From Izhakiella australiensis (lineage in GTDB: Bacteria > Pseudomonadota > Gammaproteobacteria > Enterobacterales > Enterobacteriaceae), in contig NZ_MRUL01000007.1 of NCBI RefSeq assembly GCF_002006995.1, forward strand, positions 1 through 64,000: a stretch of DNA of 64,000 bases. The letters are read 5' to 3'. How positions within the stretch are numbered: position 1 is the stretch's first letter; the number at the start of each line of letters is the position of its first letter. The notes beneath the pieces are model-generated. The model was not told the origin of the DNA, did no database searches, and worked only from the letters and a program-made list of their open reading frames with translations. Positions 38,926 through 48,902 of the stretch are shown piece by piece. The position numbers and the translations under genes are program-made.

Positions 38926-38965
38926 CAGCACGGTGGCAGCTACAAGCCAGGGGCGGTAGCGTGTC
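38926..38965 (+). promoter_or_regulatory. JUMPstart sequence with ops element (RfaH recruitment site)
   Basis: CAGCACGGTGGCAGC at 38926-38940 and AAGCCAGGGGCGGTAGCGTG at 38944-38963 follow the 39-bp JUMPstart consensus. The core GGCGGTAGCGTG (38952-38963) is the ops pause signal in exact form. RNA polymerase paused here recruits RfaH, which suppresses termination far downstream. It is 178 bases before the first gene, amsG. Confidence 0.9.
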
Positions 38966-39140
38966 CGAAAGCGTCAGGTAATCGGAAATTGCTGATGGCC
39001 TTCTGCTGAGTAAAACGGGCCAGTAATGAAAACTACTGGTTGCTGAAAAGCAGTATGAGTAGAGGTGATTATTAGTTGAGCAGTTTTAATGGATGCCGTT
39101 AAAAGTACAGACTCCTGAAGATAAAAACTAAGAGTTAAAT

Positions 39141-40577
39141 ATGCGCGATATTGAATTCAATTATAAAGGGCTGGTTATTAAACTGACGCTCGCAGCTTCA
39201 GATTTAATTTGTTTTAATGCTGCATTATTTATTGCTATCTGGATAATTAATAGTCTTTCCGGCAACGTTCTTGACGGTATTTCTGAAAAAAGCCTGGATC
39301 TTAAAATTATTACCCATAGTATCCTTTCTGTAATTTGCATTGTCTGGTTCTGGGTACGTCTGCGTCATTACACCTATCGCAAACCATTCTGGTTTGAACT
39401 AAAAGAAATATTCAGAACTATTCTTATTTTTTCCGTTATAGACCTTTCTATTACTGCGTTATCTAAGTGGGATATGTCCCGCAACATCTGGGTCATTACC
39501 TGGCTGCTGGCGCTGGTGTTGATACCGCTGATGCGCGCGATTATCAAACGCGCGTTAAATCGTCACAACCTTTGGCGCAAAGAGACTATCATTATTGGCA
39601 GTGGAAAAAATGCATGTGATGCATGGATGGCATTGCAAAGTAGTGAAGTTAAGGGTGGATTTAACGTGGTTGCTTTTTATTGCGTAGATGGATCAACGCC
39701 GCAGGAAGAGCTGCTGGGATTGCCGGTCATTAAGGATGAATCAGAACTCTGGCAACGCGTTACCAGCGAAACCCAGCTTATTGTGGCTGTGGAATATGAG
39801 CAAAGCCAGTATCGCGATCTCTGGTTAAAAAACCTGGCTAAGCATAATTGCCGTTCAGTTTCAGTGATTCCCTCTTTACGTGGTGTACCACTTTATGGCA
39901 CAGATATGGCTTATATCTTTAGCCATGAAGTCATGATTCTGCGTGTGAACAATAACCTGGCGAAACGAACTTCGCGCTTCCTTAAACGCGTTTTCGACAT
40001 TGTCGGTGCGTTGGGTATTATTGTTATGCTGATGCCGGCGCTGGCTGCGCTGATTTTTATGGTGGCGCGTGACGGGGGTAATCCGATTTACGGCCATGAG
40101 CGGGTAGGATTAAACGGACGAAAATTCAAATGCCTTAAATTTCGTTCTATGGTAGTTAATTCGAAAGAAGTTCTGGAAGAGGTGCTGCGTACCGACCCGG
40201 TAGCGCGCGCTGAATGGGATAAGGATTTCAAATTAAAAAACGATCCACGTATTACCCGTATCGGTCACTTTATTCGCAAAACCAGCCTTGATGAGCTGCC
40301 GCAACTGTGGAATGTCGTTCGCGGTGAGATGAGTCTGGTCGGGCCGCGCCCGGTGATTGAAGATGAACTTGAGCGTTATGCAGGTGATGTGGATTATTAC
40401 CTGATGGCAAAACCAGGCATGACCGGATTATGGCAGGTCAGTGGTCGCAATGATGTTGACTACGAGACCCGGGTCTATTTTGACTCCTGGTATGTAAAAA
40501 ACTGGTCGTTGTGGAATGACATCGCCATCCTGTTTAAGACTATTGGCGTTGTGCTGAAACGTGACGGCGCTTATTAA
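39141..40577 (+). CDS. amsG: Undecaprenyl-phosphate galactose/glucose phosphotransferase (initiating transferase, AmsG/WceG type)
   Basis: A 478-residue polyprenyl-phosphate hexose-1-phosphate transferase that begins repeat-unit synthesis by moving a sugar phosphate from UDP-hexose to undecaprenyl phosphate. Four N-terminal helices (within about 1-135) precede a central Rossmann-like CoA-binding-type region, then a membrane re-entrant helix ([20 protein letters not shown]). The catalytic bacterial sugar transferase domain shows [16 protein letters not shown], the DE pair in [25 protein letters not shown] and [13 protein letters not shown]. It follows the ops leader. AmsG and WceG add galactose in Erwinia and Pantoea; sugar choice here is inferred. 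A 286-base gap with no gene separates it from wza. Confidence 0.94.
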   Translation: MRDIEFNYKGLVIKLTLAASDLICFNAALFIAIWIINSLSGNVLDGISEKSLDLKIITHSILSVICIVWFWVRLRHYTYRKPFWFELKEIFRTILIFSVIDLSITALSKWDMSRNIWVITWLLALVLIPLMRAIIKRALNRHNLWRKETIIIGSGKNACDAWMALQSSEVKGGFNVVAFYCVDGSTPQEELLGLPVIKDESELWQRVTSETQLIVAVEYEQSQYRDLWLKNLAKHNCRSVSVIPSLRGVPLYGTDMAYIFSHEVMILRVNNNLAKRTSRFLKRVFDIVGALGIIVMLMPALAALIFMVARDGGNPIYGHERVGLNGRKFKCLKFRSMVVNSKEVLEEVLRTDPVARAEWDKDFKLKNDPRITRIGHFIRKTSLDELPQLWNVVRGEMSLVGPRPVIEDELERYAGDVDYYLMAKPGMTGLWQVSGRNDVDYETRVYFDSWYVKNWSLWNDIAILFKTIGVVLKRDGAY

Positions 40578-40863
40578 TACCAGAGATAGCGACGCCTGAA
40601 GATAACTTCAGGCAGGATTCGGGCCTGGAATGGTGTTGAGACCGGTCTTATTGTGTGGTCCGGCATCATCCGGATAAAGGGGCCGCGATGTGATGAAGGT
40701 GAATAGCCTGATTCGGTTTTCGGTATAAATGCACGAAGGAAGGGAGCTTTAGCTGATGATAACCCATTGCCAGGTCTGATATTTTGCACATTTTCGCATT
40801 TTGTAGCGCCACACAGCGGCGAGTTCGCCTCTATCAATCAAATTACTGATAGCGATGATATAG

Positions 40864-42000
40864 ATGATTACAATCAAAACTAAATTGATACCCATGCTGG
40901 TATCGGTAAGCCTTATTTCAGGATGTACGGTCGTTCCGGGTCAGAATTTGACTACGGGCGGCAAGGATGTCGTTAAGCAACAGGATAATGATTACGATAT
41001 TAACAAGTACGTCAACGTCTACCCAATGACGCCTGGCCTGGTGGAAAGAATGCGTCCGCGTCCGGTGGTCGCTCAGCCTAATGCTGGTTTACAGCAGGAA
41101 ATTCAGAACTACCAGTACCGTATTGGTATTGGCGATGTTTTAACCGTCACCGTCTGGGATCACCCGGAACTGACTACCCCTGCTGGCCAGTATCGTAGCG
41201 CCAGCGATACCGGCAACTGGGTTCACTCTGATGGCACCATCTTCTATCCTTATATCGGCCGGGTTGCCGTGGCCGGTCGCACCGTGCAGGAAGTCCGCGA
41301 CGTTATCGCTCGCCGCCTGGCGCAGTATATTGAAACCCCGCAGGTAGATGTCAGCATCGCTTCGTTTAAATCGCAAAAAGTCTATGTCAGCGGTGAGGTA
41401 ACCAACTCCGGCCAGCAGCCCATTACCAATGTGCCGTTGACCATTCTGGATGCCGTTAACGCTGCGGGGGGTCTTACCCAGGATGCTGACTGGCGCAATG
41501 TGGTGCTGACCCATAACGGTGCTGAGAATCGCATCTCCTTGCAGGCGCTGATGCAAAACGGCGACCTCAAGCAAAACCGGCTGCTGTATCCTGGCGATAT
41601 TCTCTACGTCCCGCGTAACGATAATCTGAAAGTGTTCGTGATGGGCGAAGTGAAGCAGCAGGCGACGCTGAAAATGGATCGCAGCGGTATGACGCTGGCC
41701 GAAGCGCTGGGTAATTCTCAGGGTATGGACCAGACGACGGCTAACGCGACGGGCATCTTCGTTATTCGTCCGATTAAACAGCGTACGGCTGGCGGCAAAA
41801 TCGCCAATATCTATCAGCTGAATGCCAAAGACGCATCGGCAATGGTGATGGGTACTGAGTTCCAGCTGGAGCCTTACGATATTGTTTATGTTACCTCTAC
41901 GCCGCTGACGCGCTGGAACCGCGTGATTTCTCAGCTGGTGCCGACTATTACCAACGTGTATGACGTAACTCACACCGTAGAAACCATTCATAACTGGTAA
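40864..42000 (+). CDS. wza: Outer-membrane polysaccharide export lipoprotein Wza (AmsH)
   Basis: A 378-residue export channel protein (E. coli Wza 379). The signal peptide ends in the lipobox LISGC, making C21 the lipidated residue. The body includes the Poly_export domain [17 protein letters not shown] and SLBB repeats ([35 protein letters not shown]). The C-terminal amphipathic helix that crosses the outer membrane is [20 protein letters not shown]. Octamers carry the polymer across the outer membrane and connect with Wzc. The initiation region is weak in Shine-Dalgarno sequence. wzb follows after 19 bases. Confidence 0.96.
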   Translation: MITIKTKLIPMLVSVSLISGCTVVPGQNLTTGGKDVVKQQDNDYDINKYVNVYPMTPGLVERMRPRPVVAQPNAGLQQEIQNYQYRIGIGDVLTVTVWDHPELTTPAGQYRSASDTGNWVHSDGTIFYPYIGRVAVAGRTVQEVRDVIARRLAQYIETPQVDVSIASFKSQKVYVSGEVTNSGQQPITNVPLTILDAVNAAGGLTQDADWRNVVLTHNGAENRISLQALMQNGDLKQNRLLYPGDILYVPRNDNLKVFVMGEVKQQATLKMDRSGMTLAEALGNSQGMDQTTANATGIFVIRPIKQRTAGGKIANIYQLNAKDASAMVMGTEFQLEPYDIVYVTSTPLTRWNRVISQLVPTITNVYDVTHTVETIHNW

Positions 42001-42019
42001 GAATGGGTGAGGTCGCGCC

Positions 42020-42454
42020 ATGTTTCATTCAATCTTAGTTGTTTGTGTTGGCAATATCTGCCGCTCCCCAACCGGGGAGCGTCTGTTGCGCCAGTCGCTG
42101 CCTGAAAAGCAGGTGGCTTCCGCCGGATTAAGTGCCCTTCAGGGGCATCCGGCGGACAGAACCGCCAGCGATGTCGCTTTACAGCACGACATTTCGCTGG
42201 ATGGTCACGTAGCACGCCAGTTGACATCATCTATGTGTCACGATGCCGATCTCATCCTGGTGATGGAGAAACGTCACCTGCAGCAGGTGGTGCGCATCAA
42301 CCCGGCGGTGCGCGGTAAAACCATGCTGTTCGGTCATTGGCTCGATCAGCGGGAGATTGCAGATCCCTACCGCAAAAGTCGTGACGCTTATGAAGCCACG
42401 TATGGATTATTAGAAAACGCTGCCCAGAAATGGGTCAACGCATTAAGCCGATAA
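42020..42454 (+). CDS. wzb: Low-molecular-weight protein-tyrosine phosphatase Wzb (AmsI)
   Basis: A 144-residue cytosolic phosphatase that dephosphorylates the tyrosine tail of Wzc so polymerisation can cycle. The P-loop CVGNICRS gives nucleophile C9 and R15 (CX5R). The general acid is the aspartate of ADPYRKS near residue 115. Length is that of the family (E. coli Wzb 147). GAGG stands nine bases before the ATG. The next gene, wzc, begins 12 bases after its stop. Confidence 0.96.
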   Translation: MFHSILVVCVGNICRSPTGERLLRQSLPEKQVASAGLSALQGHPADRTASDVALQHDISLDGHVARQLTSSMCHDADLILVMEKRHLQQVVRINPAVRGKTMLFGHWLDQREIADPYRKSRDAYEATYGLLENAAQKWVNALSR

Positions 42455-42466
42455 TTGGGATTATCC

Positions 42467-44656
42467 ATGAATATAAAAAGTAAAGTACCGTCAGCGCGCA
42501 GAGACGATGCAGCAGGTGGATGGGATATTGCCCACCTTGTAGGACAAATTGTCGATCATCGGTGGATAATCGTTGCTATTGCAGCACTTTTTATGCTTTT
42601 GGGCACGCTTTATGCCCTGTTCGCAACGCCGATTTATAGCGCTGATGCCATGGTGCAGGTTGAGCAGAAAAACACCACGCCGGTATTAGCTAATTTTACT
42701 GACGCCATGCCCGCAGGCCCGACGCCAGCTTCTGAGACCGAAGTGAATATTATGACTTCGCGCCTGGTGCTGGGTAAAACCGTGCGCGACCTCGGACTGG
42801 ATGTATTAGTACAGGAAAACTACCTGCCGATTATTGGCAAAGGTTTTTCACGTATATTTGGTAATGAGCCAGGTCATATTACTATTCCGCAACTGACGCT
42901 GCCGGCATCTTACGAAAAGCCGCCGACCATTAGTGTTGAAGTTAACGATAATAATCAATATACCGTCAGCAAAGATGGTGATGAGCTATTTAAAGGCAAA
43001 GTAGGCCAGCTGGAGCAGCACAAAGGCGTAACCATGATGGTCAGCGCTATCCAGGCCGAGCCAGGCACCAGCTTTACGGTGACCAAACTGACCGAGCGTC
43101 AGGCAATTAAACTGGTTTTCGATAACCTGACGGCAGCAGATAAAGGAAAAACCACCGGTGTTATCGGCCTGACTTATACCGGTGAAGACCCGGTGAAAAT
43201 TAAGCAGGTCCTGAACGCGATTGTGAATAATTACGTGTTGCAGGATGTGCAGCGTAAATCGGCCGAAGCTGAGAAAAGCCTGAAGTTCCTCGCCACCCAG
43301 CTGCCCTCGGTACGCGAAAAGCTGGATAAAGACGAAGACCGCCTGAATACTTATCGCCGTCAGCACGACTCCGTTGATATGTCGATGGAGGCCAAAGCGG
43401 CGCTTGATTCTGCGGTGAACGTCCAGAGTCAGCTGAACGAATTGACCTTCCGCGAAGCAGAAGTTTCACAGCTGTACACCAAAGATCACCCCACCTACCG
43501 TGCGCTGTTGGAAAAACGCCAGACGCTGCAAAATGAGCAGAAGAAGCTGGATCAGAAAATTGCGGGAATGCCGCAAACCCAGCAGGAAATTGTGCGTCTG
43601 ACGCGCGATGTGCAGTCCGGGCAGGAAATTTATATGACCCTGCTGAATCGCCAGCAGGAGCTGAATATCCAGAGAGCCAGTACCGTTGGCGATGCGCGCA
43701 TTATTGATACCGCCGATACCGCTGGCAATCCGGTGGCGCCGAGAAAACTGCTGATCGTCGCGGCAAGCCTGGTCGCCGGATTAATCGTGGCGATTGGCGC
43801 GATTCTGGTTAAAGCGCTGTTTCACCATGGTATTGAGAATCCTGAACAGCTGGAAGAGCTTGGCATCAATGTTTACTCCAGCGTGCCGCTTTCAGACTGG
43901 CAGCGTAAACGCGATATGGAAGCATTAATCCGCAGAAGCCATAACGCGAAGCTCGATCCCCATAACACGCTGTTGGCGCTGGGTAATCCGACCGATCTCT
44001 CTATCGAGGCGATCCGTAGCCTGCGAACCAGCCTGCACTTTGCCATGATGGAAGCGAAAAACAACGTGCTGATGCTGACCGGCGCCAGCCCTGGAATTGG
44101 TAAAACCTTTATCTGTTCTAACCTGGCGGCATTGGTTGCCCAGGCCGGTCAGAAGGTGCTGTTCATCGATGGCGATATGCGCCGTGGCTATACCCATCAG
44201 CTATTGGGCGTGGATAACAAAGCCGGCCTGTCTGACGTATTGTCTGGCAAGGTTCCGTTTAGTGAGACGCTGATTCAGAACGGACCATGGCAGTTTGATT
44301 TCCTGCCGCGTGGTCAGATCCCACCGAATCCTTCTGAGCTGCTGATGCACAAACGTATGGAAGATTTACTGGAGTGGGCCAATCAGCATTACGATCTGGT
44401 ACTGATTGATACGCCGCCGATTCTGGCCGTCACCGACGCCGCTATTATCGGTAAAATGGCCGGTACCTCACTGATGGTTGCTCGCTTCGAGGTCAATACC
44501 GCCAAAGAAATCGACTTCAGCTATAAGCGTTTCGATCAAAACGGTGTACAGATTAAGGGCGTGATTCTCAACGCCGTAGTACGTAAAGCCGCTAACTCTT
44601 TAGGTTATGGCTACGACTATTACGATTACAGCTATGGCAAAGATGCTAAAAGCTAA
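42467..44656 (+). CDS. wzc: Tyrosine autokinase and chain-length regulator Wzc (AmsA)
   Basis: A 729-residue inner-membrane polysaccharide co-polymerase. I use ATG 42467; a TTG four codons upstream is in frame but has no better signal. TM1 lies at about 33-53, followed by a Wzz periplasmic domain with coiled coil and GNVR region. TM2 is at about 429-448 (LLIVAASLVAGLIVAIGAIL). The cytosolic BY-kinase shows Walker A GASPGIGKT (K546), Walker A' VLFIDGDMRRG (D568/D570) and Walker B LVLIDTPP (D648). The C-terminal tail has six tyrosines between 714 and 723 for autophosphorylation. A strong terminator follows 10 bases after the stop. Confidence 0.97.
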   Translation: MNIKSKVPSARRDDAAGGWDIAHLVGQIVDHRWIIVAIAALFMLLGTLYALFATPIYSADAMVQVEQKNTTPVLANFTDAMPAGPTPASETEVNIMTSRLVLGKTVRDLGLDVLVQENYLPIIGKGFSRIFGNEPGHITIPQLTLPASYEKPPTISVEVNDNNQYTVSKDGDELFKGKVGQLEQHKGVTMMVSAIQAEPGTSFTVTKLTERQAIKLVFDNLTAADKGKTTGVIGLTYTGEDPVKIKQVLNAIVNNYVLQDVQRKSAEAEKSLKFLATQLPSVREKLDKDEDRLNTYRRQHDSVDMSMEAKAALDSAVNVQSQLNELTFREAEVSQLYTKDHPTYRALLEKRQTLQNEQKKLDQKIAGMPQTQQEIVRLTRDVQSGQEIYMTLLNRQQELNIQRASTVGDARIIDTADTAGNPVAPRKLLIVAASLVAGLIVAIGAILVKALFHHGIENPEQLEELGINVYSSVPLSDWQRKRDMEALIRRSHNAKLDPHNTLLALGNPTDLSIEAIRSLRTSLHFAMMEAKNNVLMLTGASPGIGKTFICSNLAALVAQAGQKVLFIDGDMRRGYTHQLLGVDNKAGLSDVLSGKVPFSETLIQNGPWQFDFLPRGQIPPNPSELLMHKRMEDLLEWANQHYDLVLIDTPPILAVTDAAIIGKMAGTSLMVARFEVNTAKEIDFSYKRFDQNGVQIKGVILNAVVRKAANSLGYGYDYYDYSYGKDAKS

Positions 44657-44666
44657 CAGGTAATCA

Positions 44667-44702
44667 GGAGGAGCCTGTAGATGCAGGTTCCTCCGTTTTT
44701 TT
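44667..44702 (+). terminator. Intrinsic terminator inside the exopolysaccharide operon, after wzc
   Basis: GGAGGAGCCTG (44667-44677) pairs with CAGGTTCCTCC (44684-44694) with one G-U pair and a TAGATG loop. One G and seven T follow (44696-44702). It divides the export genes from the glycosyltransferases on the same strand. A comparable stem-loop after wzc is known in the E. coli K30 group 1 capsule locus, where RfaH helps polymerase read through. Confidence 0.9.
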
Positions 44703-44755
44703 GCGTCTGACAGGTTTCTGCGACGTCTTTACTGACTTTTAAAAGGTGTATGGGA

Positions 44756-45661
44756 ATGACGGATATTCTGTTTTCAATTGTAATTCCTGCCTATAACGCT
44801 TCGGAATCAATTAAAACCACCTTAGATTGCGTAGCAGCGCAAACCTATAAAAATTATGAAGTCATTATCGTTGATGACAAATCAAACGATGCTATGCAGC
44901 TGGAGCAGGTGGTCAGATCGCCGCGTTATGCGGATCTCAATATTAAACTTGAATTATCACAGCAAAAGCTTAACGGCGCCGGGGCGCGTAATCGCGGCAT
45001 TGAACTGGCGACCGGCGATTTTATCAGCTTTCTCGATGCCGATGATGAGTGGCGCGAAGATAAGCTGCAGGAAGTGGTAAAGCAGATTGCGATGTTGGAA
45101 GCCGCTGGCAAGCAGCGTTATATCATCTTCAGCCAGGTCAATATCCATCAGGATGGCGCGTTTCTTAAAGTGATGCCGATGCAGCCGGTTGCGGCAACGG
45201 AAACCGTGGCTGAGTATCTGTTTGGCTGCTACGGGTTTATCCAGACCAGCACTATCGTGCTGAAGCGCGAGTATGCCGAGGAAATTCGCTTCGATGAGCG
45301 CTATATTCGCCATCAGGACTATGATTTCTGCATTCGCGCAGATAAGTTGGGCTATGAGTTTATTATGATTTCGCAGCCGCTGGCGACTTACCATCTGGTA
45401 ACCAGCTTTGGCTCCCGCCATAAAGGGGAGTCGGTGAAATACTCACTTTTCTGGCTTGATAGCATGCAACAGCACCTGACCAGCCGCGATGTTCACACCT
45501 ATAAAGCGTATAAATTGCCATTACGTTATAAAATGGACGGTAAATCCCTCCAGGCTAGCCTCAGTTTTGCTCGCTACTTTTTCTTAACGAATAAAGATAA
45601 CCGCGCTTACTTTATCAACCGTCTGAAAGAGAAAGTCAGGCAGCGACTGGGGTCAAAATAG
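44756..45661 (+). CDS. Family 2 glycosyltransferase (AmsB-like position)
   Basis: A 301-residue GT-A fold transferase. The N-terminal SIVIPAYNASESIKTTLDCV, the nucleotide-sugar aspartates in VIIVDDKSND, and the DxD-type FLDADDEWREDKL near residue 95 are present. Then comes a stretch with RHQDYDFCIRADKLGYEF, containing the probable catalytic acidic residues. It should add one sugar to the lipid-linked repeat unit at the inner face of the membrane. The first ATG at 44750 lies only three bases from AAAAGG; ATG 44756 has better spacing, so I prefer it, though either could be used. It is the first gene after the internal terminator. Donor and acceptor are unknown. Confidence 0.88.
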   Translation: MTDILFSIVIPAYNASESIKTTLDCVAAQTYKNYEVIIVDDKSNDAMQLEQVVRSPRYADLNIKLELSQQKLNGAGARNRGIELATGDFISFLDADDEWREDKLQEVVKQIAMLEAAGKQRYIIFSQVNIHQDGAFLKVMPMQPVAATETVAEYLFGCYGFIQTSTIVLKREYAEEIRFDERYIRHQDYDFCIRADKLGYEFIMISQPLATYHLVTSFGSRHKGESVKYSLFWLDSMQQHLTSRDVHTYKAYKLPLRYKMDGKSLQASLSFARYFFLTNKDNRAYFINRLKEKVRQRLGSK

Positions 45662-45700
45662 CGTTACTTGCGCAAAAAATAATAACTCCAGGGGAATAGA

Positions 45701-46825
45701 ATGGCGATTTACTGGATTATCAGCTACACACTTTTAGTTTTATGCCTGTTTGAACTGGCAACGATTGACCAACTACACGAGCCGAGAATCAAACGTGTTG
45801 TGACCTATTTTTTCTTTGTCATGACCATCGTCCTGATTTTCTTCGCCGGCATGCGCGGCCCCAATACCGGGATTGATGACTGGCAGTACCTTGGTTTCTT
45901 CCATGATTTTTCCCGGCAGGTTGGCATTTCGGACTATGCAACAATTACCGATGTCTACCGTTATGAAAAAATGTTCATGCTGCTGGCATGGGTGTTTTCC
46001 TGGTTCAGCAATGAAAGCTACTACTTCTTGCTGTTCGTCGCTTTTGTGGCCGTCGGAACAAACTCGTTCATCTACAAAAAATATTCGCCGTTGATTCTCT
46101 GCTCGCTGTGTCTGTATTCAGCCCACTTGTTTATTAACAAGGATATGAATCAGATTCGCTTCGGCCTTTCAAGCGCCTTTGCCATCGCCTGTATCTGTAC
46201 CGCAGCGGGGCGGAAATATATTCTCGCGGTTATTTTCCTGGTAATGAGCAGCCAGTCGCACTCAACCGGCTATGCGTTGCTGTTGGTTGCCCCTTTCCTG
46301 TTCATTAAGGAACGTAAATACTTCGGTCTGGCCATGGTGTTGGTAGCGATTCCGCTCGGCCTGGTCGGCGGGAAAAAGCTGTTTCTGGATTCGCTGGGGA
46401 TCGTACCTTCCCTTGGCGATCGCGCAATGGGCTATGAAAATACCATCTTCGACCGGCCCAATCCGGTCGTCAGCCTGGCGAACCTGAAAAATATTATTTT
46501 TATCAGCTTCTTCACGCTGGTTTATTTTAACAAGCCGATCGAGAAAGAAGATCGCCTGCCTTACCTGCTGTTTATCGCCTATTCGGTGGGGGCTGCGGTG
46601 CGTATTATTTTCTCCGACTTCTCAATTATCGGCGGCAGGGTTGGCAACCTGTTCCTGCATGCGGAACCGCTGCTGCTGGCATTTTTGATGATGCGCATTC
46701 GTAACGTGGTGCTGAACTTTGGCTTGCTGGCGGCGGTGGTGACCTACTACCTGGCCTATAACACGATTCTTTCCGTTCAATCGATAACCGGCTACAGCAT
46801 TGCGCCCATCTTCCGCCTGTTCTGA
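45701..46825 (+). CDS. EpsG/Wzy-type exopolysaccharide polymerase (AmsC-like)
   Basis: A 374-residue integral membrane protein with about ten hydrophobic helices. It shows the EpsG-family pattern: an early AGMRGPNTGIDDWQYLGFFH loop after TM2, and INKDMNQIRFGLSSAFAIAC with the conserved arginine region in the middle. Such proteins act as Wzy polymerases that join flipped repeat units in the periplasm. No other polymerase candidate occurs in the cluster, which supports the role. AGGGGA precedes the ATG. It lies 39 bases after the glycosyltransferase. Confidence 0.87.
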   Translation: MAIYWIISYTLLVLCLFELATIDQLHEPRIKRVVTYFFFVMTIVLIFFAGMRGPNTGIDDWQYLGFFHDFSRQVGISDYATITDVYRYEKMFMLLAWVFSWFSNESYYFLLFVAFVAVGTNSFIYKKYSPLILCSLCLYSAHLFINKDMNQIRFGLSSAFAIACICTAAGRKYILAVIFLVMSSQSHSTGYALLLVAPFLFIKERKYFGLAMVLVAIPLGLVGGKKLFLDSLGIVPSLGDRAMGYENTIFDRPNPVVSLANLKNIIFISFFTLVYFNKPIEKEDRLPYLLFIAYSVGAAVRIIFSDFSIIGGRVGNLFLHAEPLLLAFLMMRIRNVVLNFGLLAAVVTYYLAYNTILSVQSITGYSIAPIFRLF

Positions 46826-46934
46826 ACAGGCGGCTGGCAAATAAATCTGGCCGCTATCGTCTGAATTTCCGGGGGCATGCAGGTGTTCCCCGGCTTTATA
46901 TTCACGCTGTTACTGACAAATTTCAGGTATCCCG

Positions 46935-47687
46935 ATGACTAATCAACTGGGTACAGTGGGGATTATTATCCCTATGTACAATGCAAAAGAAACGATTCTG
47001 CGGGCAATTCACTCGGTCCTGAATCAAACCTGGCAGGACTGGCATATTTATCTGATTAACGATAAGTCCACCGACAACTCGCTGGCGCTGGTGCGGGAAC
47101 ATTGCACCGACCCGCGCATCACTATTTTGGATAATCCGGTAAACCTCGGCGCTGCGGAGACGCGCAACGTCGGGCTGGAGGCATCTAACGAATCCTTTAT
47201 CGCCTTTCTGGACAGCGATGATGAGTGGGAAAAAAATAAATTAACGCTGCAAATGCAGGCCCTTGCTAGCGGCGATGACCTGAGCATCAGTCATTATCAT
47301 TACCGCTCGCGCACCAAATCTTATGACGTCCGCTGGGCGAGAACGCATCTCACCAAAGATGAGTTTGTCAAAAAGCGGTTCCGCGTCTGTTTTTCCTCGG
47401 TTTGCTATCGCCGCCCGCCGCGCGATGTGCGTTTTCACAAAAAGGGCCATGAAGACTTCCTGTTTTTATATGAGCTGTTTGAACAGTATCAGCAGGCGCG
47501 TGTCGTTGCGCAAAATCTGGTTAATTACTACGAGCTGGGTGATTCCCTGTCGCGTAATAAAAATAAGGCCGCGCGCTGGCACCTCGATTTATTAAGATTT
47601 ATCTATAAAAACAATCCACTAAAAGTATATTACTATTATCTCTGGTATATGGTTAACGGCGTGTTATTCACGCTAAAGCACAGATAG
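46935..47687 (+). CDS. Family 2 glycosyltransferase
   Basis: A 250-residue GT-A transferase beginning GIIIPMYNAKETILRAIHSV. Nucleotide-binding YLINDKSTDNS is followed by LGAAETRNVGLEAS and the metal-binding FLDSDDEWEKNKL. GHEDFLFLYELFEQYQ provides the catalytic ED pair. A hydrophobic, tyrosine-rich C-terminus (VYYYYLWYMVNGVLF) may sit against the membrane. It would add a sugar of the repeat unit. It is not an obvious AmsE relative, so no gene name is given. A 109-base gap precedes it. Confidence 0.87.
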   Translation: MTNQLGTVGIIIPMYNAKETILRAIHSVLNQTWQDWHIYLINDKSTDNSLALVREHCTDPRITILDNPVNLGAAETRNVGLEASNESFIAFLDSDDEWEKNKLTLQMQALASGDDLSISHYHYRSRTKSYDVRWARTHLTKDEFVKKRFRVCFSSVCYRRPPRDVRFHKKGHEDFLFLYELFEQYQQARVVAQNLVNYYELGDSLSRNKNKAARWHLDLLRFIYKNNPLKVYYYYLWYMVNGVLFTLKHR

Positions 47688-47785
47688 TCATGCTGTCATA
47701 AGAAATAACTATTTTAACGGGTGAGGGTGATGAATACGCCTGATATTCCCTTTGAACATTGATGTTAAAAAGGTGCGAAGACCTG

Positions 47786-48820
47786 ATGAAAAAGATTGTA
47801 CTGGTCATCAAAGACGCATATTCCTACGCCGGCACCGAGAATATCTGCAACTTTATGTCAGAGTGCCTGGGTGAGTTGCATGAGGTCACCATTTATTCAA
47901 TGGAAGGACAGGGGCAGCCGTTTTATCCTTTCACTCATGTGAAGAAAATTGAAAGCTTCGCCCAGGAGAGCAATCCGATAAAGGCGATTGCTCGTCGCAT
48001 CAGCCGGGAAGATTTTGACTGTGTTTTTCTGATCAGCATGGGACGCCTGAGCGTGATGTTTGCCTGGCACAGCATGCTGACGCTGCGGGCCAAAAAAGCC
48101 AAAGTGTACGCCTGCGAGCATATTGCCATTAATTCCTTCAGCAAGCCGATCAAATTGCTTAAGTTCCTGACCTTGCGCTATTACGATCGCGTGGTGGTAC
48201 TTACCGATAAAGACCATCAGGTGTTCAATCGCTGGAATATCAAAAGCCTGACCATTCCAAACCCTATCGTATTTAAAAATCATCAGCGCACCAGCCGCAG
48301 CCACCGGGCGCTGGCGGTGGGGCGTTTAGATAATCAGAAAGGGTTCGATCTGATGCTGGATGTCTGGGCCAGTTTTGTAAAAGATAACCCGGACTGGACG
48401 CTGATCATTGCCGGGGATGGCGAGCAGCGCGAGGCGCTTGAAGCGCAGGCGCAGGCGTTAAATATCAGCAATAGCGTTCAGTTTATCGGCAAGGTCTCCA
48501 ATATTAATGATTACTATCGCGACAGCGACGTGGTGCTGATGACCTCGCGCTATGAAGGGCTGCCGCTGGTTTTACTGGAAGCTAAATCCTGGTCGCTGCC
48601 GGTTGTTGCCTACGACTGCCCGACCGGCCCACAGGAGATCATTAATCATAACCAGGACGGTTTTCTGGTTGCCATGAACGATAAAACGGACTTTGTCGCC
48701 AGGATGACCGAGCTTGCTCGCAACGATGCGCTTTTTTATGCCATGAGCGAAAAGACCCGCACCACCTCGCTGAAATTCGACGGCAAGGTGATTAAACAAA
48801 GCTGGCTGTCGCTGGTTTAG
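47786..48820 (+). CDS. Family 4 glycosyltransferase (GT-B fold, AmsD-like)
   Basis: A 344-residue transferase if started at ATG 47786, which places MKKIVLVIKDAYSYAGTENI at the N-terminus as in relatives; upstream ATG/TTG starts lack ribosome-binding signals. The donor-binding C-terminal half contains AVGRLDNQKGFDLMLDVWAS, LIIAGDGEQREAL, VQFIGKVSNINDYYRDSDVV and the EX7E region MTSRYEGLPLVLLEAKSWSL. This is typical of retaining family 4 enzymes such as galactosyltransferases of amylovoran type. It transfers a sugar to the growing lipid-linked unit. Confidence 0.88.
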   Translation: MKKIVLVIKDAYSYAGTENICNFMSECLGELHEVTIYSMEGQGQPFYPFTHVKKIESFAQESNPIKAIARRISREDFDCVFLISMGRLSVMFAWHSMLTLRAKKAKVYACEHIAINSFSKPIKLLKFLTLRYYDRVVVLTDKDHQVFNRWNIKSLTIPNPIVFKNHQRTSRSHRALAVGRLDNQKGFDLMLDVWASFVKDNPDWTLIIAGDGEQREALEAQAQALNISNSVQFIGKVSNINDYYRDSDVVLMTSRYEGLPLVLLEAKSWSLPVVAYDCPTGPQEIINHNQDGFLVAMNDKTDFVARMTELARNDALFYAMSEKTRTTSLKFDGKVIKQSWLSLV

Positions 48821-48902
48821 CGCGGATCATAATAACTCTCCAGCAGTGCCTCTGGACTACTCATTCACGCCCTGCGGGGCTTAACCAAACAGGATAGCCT
48901 GA

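Larger units (their letters stand above)
38392..39140 (+). promoter_or_regulatory. Leader/promoter region of the exopolysaccharide operon
   Basis: These 749 bases carry no convincing gene; a 60-codon frame at 38659-38841 has no homology or ribosome-binding site. Regulatory parts listed separately are an RcsAB box and a JUMPstart/ops element. Between them, TGGCTCG (38733-38739 region) and CGAGCCA form an inverted repeat just upstream of TATAACTAGTATACC, a possible -10 area with TTGTAA as a weak -35. The long untranslated leader resembles those in front of amsG and wza clusters of related bacteria. Confidence 0.6.

Noticed and set aside
40574-40837. Minus-strand 87-codon frame between amsG and wza
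   Set aside because: Opposite to the operon, begins without a ribosome-binding site and lacks any motif; the gap is more likely leader RNA.
41140-42021. 293-codon minus-strand open frame
   Set aside because: It lies entirely opposite wza, whose lipobox, export and SLBB motifs are unambiguous; the reverse frame has no recognisable motif.
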